Below, piece after piece: positions 5,543 to 7,785 of a DNA stretch of 7,785 nt. Position numbers and translations under genes: made by a program. Origin of the DNA: an uncultured Microbacterium sp. (GTDB taxonomy: Bacteria; Actinomycetota; Actinomycetes; Actinomycetales; Microbacteriaceae); NCBI GenBank assembly GCA_937988695.1, contig CALKHM010000324.1:1-7785 (forward strand), read 5' to 3'. The notes under the pieces were generated by a model. The model searched no databases, was not told the DNA's origin, and worked only from the letters and a program-made list of their open reading frames with translations. Each line of letters starts with the position of its first letter. The first letter of the stretch is position 1.

Positions 5543-6103
5543 GTGAATGTCATCTGGCGGACCATCCTCATCCACCTGCAGGCGCGCCGGCGTGTGCGGC
5601 GCGGGCAGACCCTCCCGATGAGCGGCCTGAGCCGCATCCGGCTGACCAGCCTGCCCAGCGACATCGACGTCCTGATGCACATGAACAACGGCCGTTACCT
5701 GTCGCTGTTCGACCTGGGCCGCTGGGACCTGCTGGTGCGCACCGGGATGTGGGACGTCATGCGCGCGCACGACTGGTACGCGGTCGTCTCCGCCGAGACG
5801 ATCACGTTCCGCAAGTCGTTGCAGCTGTGGCAGCGGTTCGACGTCGAGTCGCGGATGCTGGGCCACGACGATCGGGCGGTCTACATGGAGCACCGGGTCG
5901 TGGTCGACGGGGAGATCTACACGCGAGCGATCGTGCGCGCCCGGCTCCTGCGCCGCGCCGGCGGCACACTGCCGCACGACGAGCTGTTCGCCGCGATCGG
6001 CGTTCCCGACGGCCTGCCGCAGATCGAGCCGTGGGTGCGCGAGTGGGCTGCGGCATCCCGGCTGCCCTCGACGCGTACGCCCGCGCCGAGCGTCTGGGAA
6101 TGA
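5543..6103 (+). CDS. Acyl-CoA thioesterase, THEM6-like hotdog fold
   Basis: This 186-aa single-hotdog protein probably hydrolyses acyl-CoA thioesters in the cytoplasm or at the membrane face; its physiological acyl chain is unknown. The hotdog begins at about residue 30, and the family signature LPSDIDVLMHMNNGRYLSLFD covers about 37-57, with D42, H46, N48 and N49 typical of THEM6 and 4-hydroxybenzoyl-CoA thioesterase relatives. The long N-terminal basic segment (RRRVRRG) before the fold may bind membrane or nucleotide. I chose GTG 5543 because the hydrophobic VNVIWRTILIHL start follows a -10 box by 8 nt. The in-frame ATG at 5402 would add 47 residues of repeat-derived low complexity. The gene is convergent with the deacetylase, with only 6 bp between their stop codons. 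Confidence 0.85.
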   Translation: MNVIWRTILIHLQARRRVRRGQTLPMSGLSRIRLTSLPSDIDVLMHMNNGRYLSLFDLGRWDLLVRTGMWDVMRAHDWYAVVSAETITFRKSLQLWQRFDVESRMLGHDDRAVYMEHRVVVDGEIYTRAIVRARLLRRAGGTLPHDELFAAIGVPDGLPQIEPWVREWAAASRLPSTRTPAPSVWE

Positions 6104-6109
6104 GGCCGC

Positions 6110-7195
6110 TCAGCCGATCACGGCCGCCAGCTCCTGCACGCTCATGCCGTAGGCCACCTTCATGCGGGGCAGCTCGAGCTTGTTCGTCCCCGGCGTCACG
6201 TACCCGGGGACCGTGGTGACCGCCATCTGGAAGCCGGCCTGGCCAAGCCCGCGCTCCGCGGTCGCGTCGACGTGTCCGAACGGATAAGCCATCACCTGGG
6301 CCACGCCCAGGATGCGCGCCGACGTCGCCATGTCGGCGGCGATCGCCGCCGCGGGCAGGTTCACCATCAGTCCGCGTCCGTTCGCACCCATCCGGTGCAT
6401 GTCGTTGGTGTGCGAGCGCTGCTGCACCCAGATCGACGGCACCTTCCAGTCACGGCTCTGCGTGATGACGAACGAGGTCGTCAGCAGCCGGTGCTCGTCC
6501 ACGAGCGGCACGCCGAGCGCGAACCATGACGGCGCGGCATCGTCGTCGGTGATGATCACCGACCGGCGCGGCAGCGCAAGGCGCCCGTCGATGAAGGCGT
6601 CCAGCTCGTCCCAGGTCGGCAGGTAGAAGCCTTCGCGTGCGATGTAGCCGAGCTGCGCGTCGAACGTCCGGGTGTAGACGGTGTTCGAGCGCTGTGATCC
6701 GCTGATCCCGTCGGGGTCGGTCGTGAACGTGTGGTACATGAGGATCGGCACCCGCGTACCCGTCGCCCAGAACTGCGCGGGCGAGTCCCACGCGCCGTGC
6801 AGTGTCAGCCGCCCGTCGGGGCACTCGACGAGCTTCGCTCCGTTGACGCGGGATGCCGCATCCCGCGAGAGGGCAGCAGCCGCGCTCGTGTACCAGCCCG
6901 CGAACACCGAGCCCGCGCGCGCCGGAATCGGCAGTGCCGCGAAGCGGGCGCCCACGTGCTGCTGCTGCACGGCGAGCGGGGCTGCGTCGTCCACGAACGA
7001 CACGGCACACACGGCGGGCTCCGCATCGGCGGGGGCGACCGCGACGGCCGGAGCGGTCGCCGCGGCAATCGGCGCCGTCGCCGGCGGCTCGGCGGCGCAT
7101 CCCGCGACGGCCATCGCCACCAGTATGAGGATGCCGATCCCCGCGCGACGCGGACCCGAACCCACGGCGCGACGGCGCGCCTCAGCTGCTCCCAT
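6110..7195 (-). CDS. Lipoprotein polysaccharide deacetylase (CE4) with InlB B-repeat-like module
   Basis: This 361-aa protein is predicted to be exported and lipid-anchored, acting on a cell-wall or surface N-acetylated polysaccharide. It has a basic N-terminus, a hydrophobic signal (about 19-32) and a lipobox VAGC with C33. An Ala/Pro linker leads to an InlB B-repeat-like module (about 62-136: CAVSFVDD...FAGWY...LTLHGAW), with C63 and C125 placed to form a disulfide. The NodB/CE4 domain follows: VPILMYH (149-155), the metal/base motif IITDDDA (214-220), SHTNDMH (261-267) with metal-ligand candidates H262 and H267, and MAYPFG (302-307). The usual TFDDG motif is TDDDA here; both functional Asp (218, 219) are kept. 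The ATG at 7195 has GGGAAGAGG 5 nt upstream. Substrate and specificity are not shown by the sequence. Confidence 0.88.
   Translation of the reverse strand: MGAAEARRRAVGSGPRRAGIGILILVAMAVAGCAAEPPATAPIAAATAPAVAVAPADAEPAVCAVSFVDDAAPLAVQQQHVGARFAALPIPARAGSVFAGWYTSAAAALSRDAASRVNGAKLVECPDGRLTLHGAWDSPAQFWATGTRVPILMYHTFTTDPDGISGSQRSNTVYTRTFDAQLGYIAREGFYLPTWDELDAFIDGRLALPRRSVIITDDDAAPSWFALGVPLVDEHRLLTTSFVITQSRDWKVPSIWVQQRSHTNDMHRMGANGRGLMVNLPAAAIAADMATSARILGVAQVMAYPFGHVDATAERGLGQAGFQMAVTTVPGYVTPGTNKLELPRMKVAYGMSVQELAAVIG
6847..6867. repeat. Perfect 21-bp palindrome inside the deacetylase gene
   Basis: The arms CGCGGGATGC and GCATCCCGCG (10 bp each, single central base) form a perfect inverted repeat within the codons for SRDAASR of the InlB-like module. 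It brings one GGATGC and one GCATCC together. It may be chance from codon context rather than a regulatory site. Confidence 0.6.
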
Positions 7196-7200
7196 AGCGG

Positions 7201-7231
7201 CCTCTTCCCGAACTGCAGACAGAAGATCATA
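7201..7231 (-). promoter_or_regulatory. -10 box and Shine-Dalgarno of the deacetylase
   Basis: On the minus strand TATGAT (7226-7231) differs from consensus TATAAT at one base and would start transcription near 7219. GGGAAGAGG (7201-7209) then lies 5 nt before the ATG at 7195. Unlike the other promoters in this window, this one gives a leadered mRNA of about 24 nt. No clear -35 box is visible. Confidence 0.55.
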
Positions 7232-7279
7232 ACCTCCGAACGCCGCGACCGGGGTGCCGCGTCAGGGGCAGAATGGGCC

Positions 7280-7286
7280 GGGGAGG
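7280..7286 (+). promoter_or_regulatory. Shine-Dalgarno sequence of the MDR oxidoreductase
   Basis: GGGGAGG ends 6 nt before the ATG at 7293 and decides that start. The promoter must lie in the 97-bp divergent spacer. CAGAAT at 7269-7274 is one mismatch from TANNNT but too weak to call. Confidence 0.6.
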
Positions 7287-7292
7287 CCGACG

Positions 7293-7785
7293 ATGCGCGC
7301 AGTGCGATTCGATACCTATGGCTCCGTGGACGTGCTGGGGGTCGTGGAGGTGGAAAGGCCCGCGCCCGGCGCGGGAGAGGTCGTGGTCGCCGTCCGGGCG
7401 GCGGGGATCAACCCGGGGGAGATCGGCATCCGTGAGGGCAGGATGCACGACCGCTGGCCGGCGACCTTCCCAGAGGGCGAAGGGAGCGACTTCGCGGGGG
7501 TGATCGATGAGGTCGGGACGGGCGTTGCCGCCTTCGCGCCCGGCGACGAGGTGATCGGCTTCACGAACGACCGGGCAAGTCATGCCGAGCTCGTGCGGGT
7601 GCCGGCCGAGCAGGTGATCCGAAAGCCGGCCGGTGTGGCCTGGGAGGCTGCGGGCGCGCTGTTCGTGGCGGGCACGACCGCGTATGCCCTGGTGGATGCG
7701 GTGGATGCGGGTCCCGGCGATGTCGTCGTCGTGTCGGCGGCTGCCGGCGGGGTGGGCTCGCTGACCGTGCAGTGGGCGCGCAACG
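7293..7785 (+). CDS. NADPH:quinone reductase-like MDR oxidoreductase (3' partial)
   Basis: The first 164 residues of a medium-chain dehydrogenase/reductase are present; the right edge cuts the gene, and a full protein would be around 300-320 aa. The GroES-like N-terminal domain shows MRAVRFDTYG, then AAGINPGEIGIREG (about 36-49), a GSDFAGVIDEVG segment (about 64-75) and GDEVIGF. The catalytic-zinc cysteine and structural-zinc cysteine cluster of alcohol dehydrogenases are absent, which places it with quinone oxidoreductase (QOR)-like reductases. The start of the Rossmann fold is visible (VVVVSAAAGGVGS), with the AGGVGS dinucleotide-binding turn. It should use NADPH to reduce a quinone or enone. 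It is divergent from the deacetylase and shows no functional link to it. Subfamily assignment is good; substrate is unknown. Confidence 0.85.
   Translation, partial: MRAVRFDTYGSVDVLGVVEVERPAPGAGEVVVAVRAAGINPGEIGIREGRMHDRWPATFPEGEGSDFAGVIDEVGTGVAAFAPGDEVIGFTNDRASHAELVRVPAEQVIRKPAGVAWEAAGALFVAGTTAYALVDAVDAGPGDVVVVSAAAGGVGSLTVQWARN

Noticed and set aside
1..7785. Mobile element, phage, defence or CRISPR locus
   Set aside because: No transposase, integrase, phage, nuclease or regularly spaced repeat array is present, and the genes are ordinary chromosomal families with uniform codon use.

Overview
The window looks like chromosomal DNA of a high-GC actinobacterium, most likely Microbacteriaceae (Microbacterium or a close relative). 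Support: strong G/C preference at third codon positions, actinobacterial protein families, a gene for coenzyme F420 biosynthesis, TANNNT-type -10 boxes placed so that transcripts would be leaderless, and many GGATGC/GCATCC hexamers, which I associate with this family from memory. I see no insertion sequence, phage gene, CRISPR array, tRNA or rRNA.

Layout. (1) 1-800: the 3' part of a membrane cytochrome b gene, cut by the left edge. (2) 801-1100: a gene-free stretch with a large AT-rich inverted repeat (two 16-bp identical boxes in opposite orientation), very GC-rich palindromes, and a leaderless promoter. (3) 1101-3894: a tightly overlapping three-gene operon: sensor histidine kinase, NarL/LiaR-type response regulator, and a membrane-anchored DUF4097 protein. 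It ends in a perfect hairpin that spans the last stop codon. (4) 5276-3988, minus strand: a GNAT acetyltransferase followed 2 nt later by a stand-alone cofE (F420-0:gamma-glutamyl ligase), with its own leaderless promoter. (5) 5277-5542: a divergent intergenic region with a second imperfect hairpin repeat and GC-rich direct repeats. (6) 5543-6103: a THEM6-like hotdog thioesterase, probably leaderless. (7) 7195-6110, minus strand, convergent with the thioesterase: a lipoprotein polysaccharide deacetylase carrying an InlB B-repeat-like module. (8) 7293-7785: a divergent NADPH:quinone reductase-like MDR gene cut by the right edge.

How the genes work together. The kinase, regulator and DUF4097 protein form a plausible envelope-stress module, similar in logic to the Bacillus Lia system, in which a DUF4097 protein (LiaG) accompanies LiaRS. 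The GNAT and cofE are probably co-translated, although a shared pathway is not shown. The other genes look independent. I found no clear undescribed multi-gene system. The least explained signals are the two intergenic inverted-repeat elements (893-975 and 5329-5410), whose arms look like operator boxes or dispersed palindromic repeats, and the local excess of GGATGC/GCATCC.
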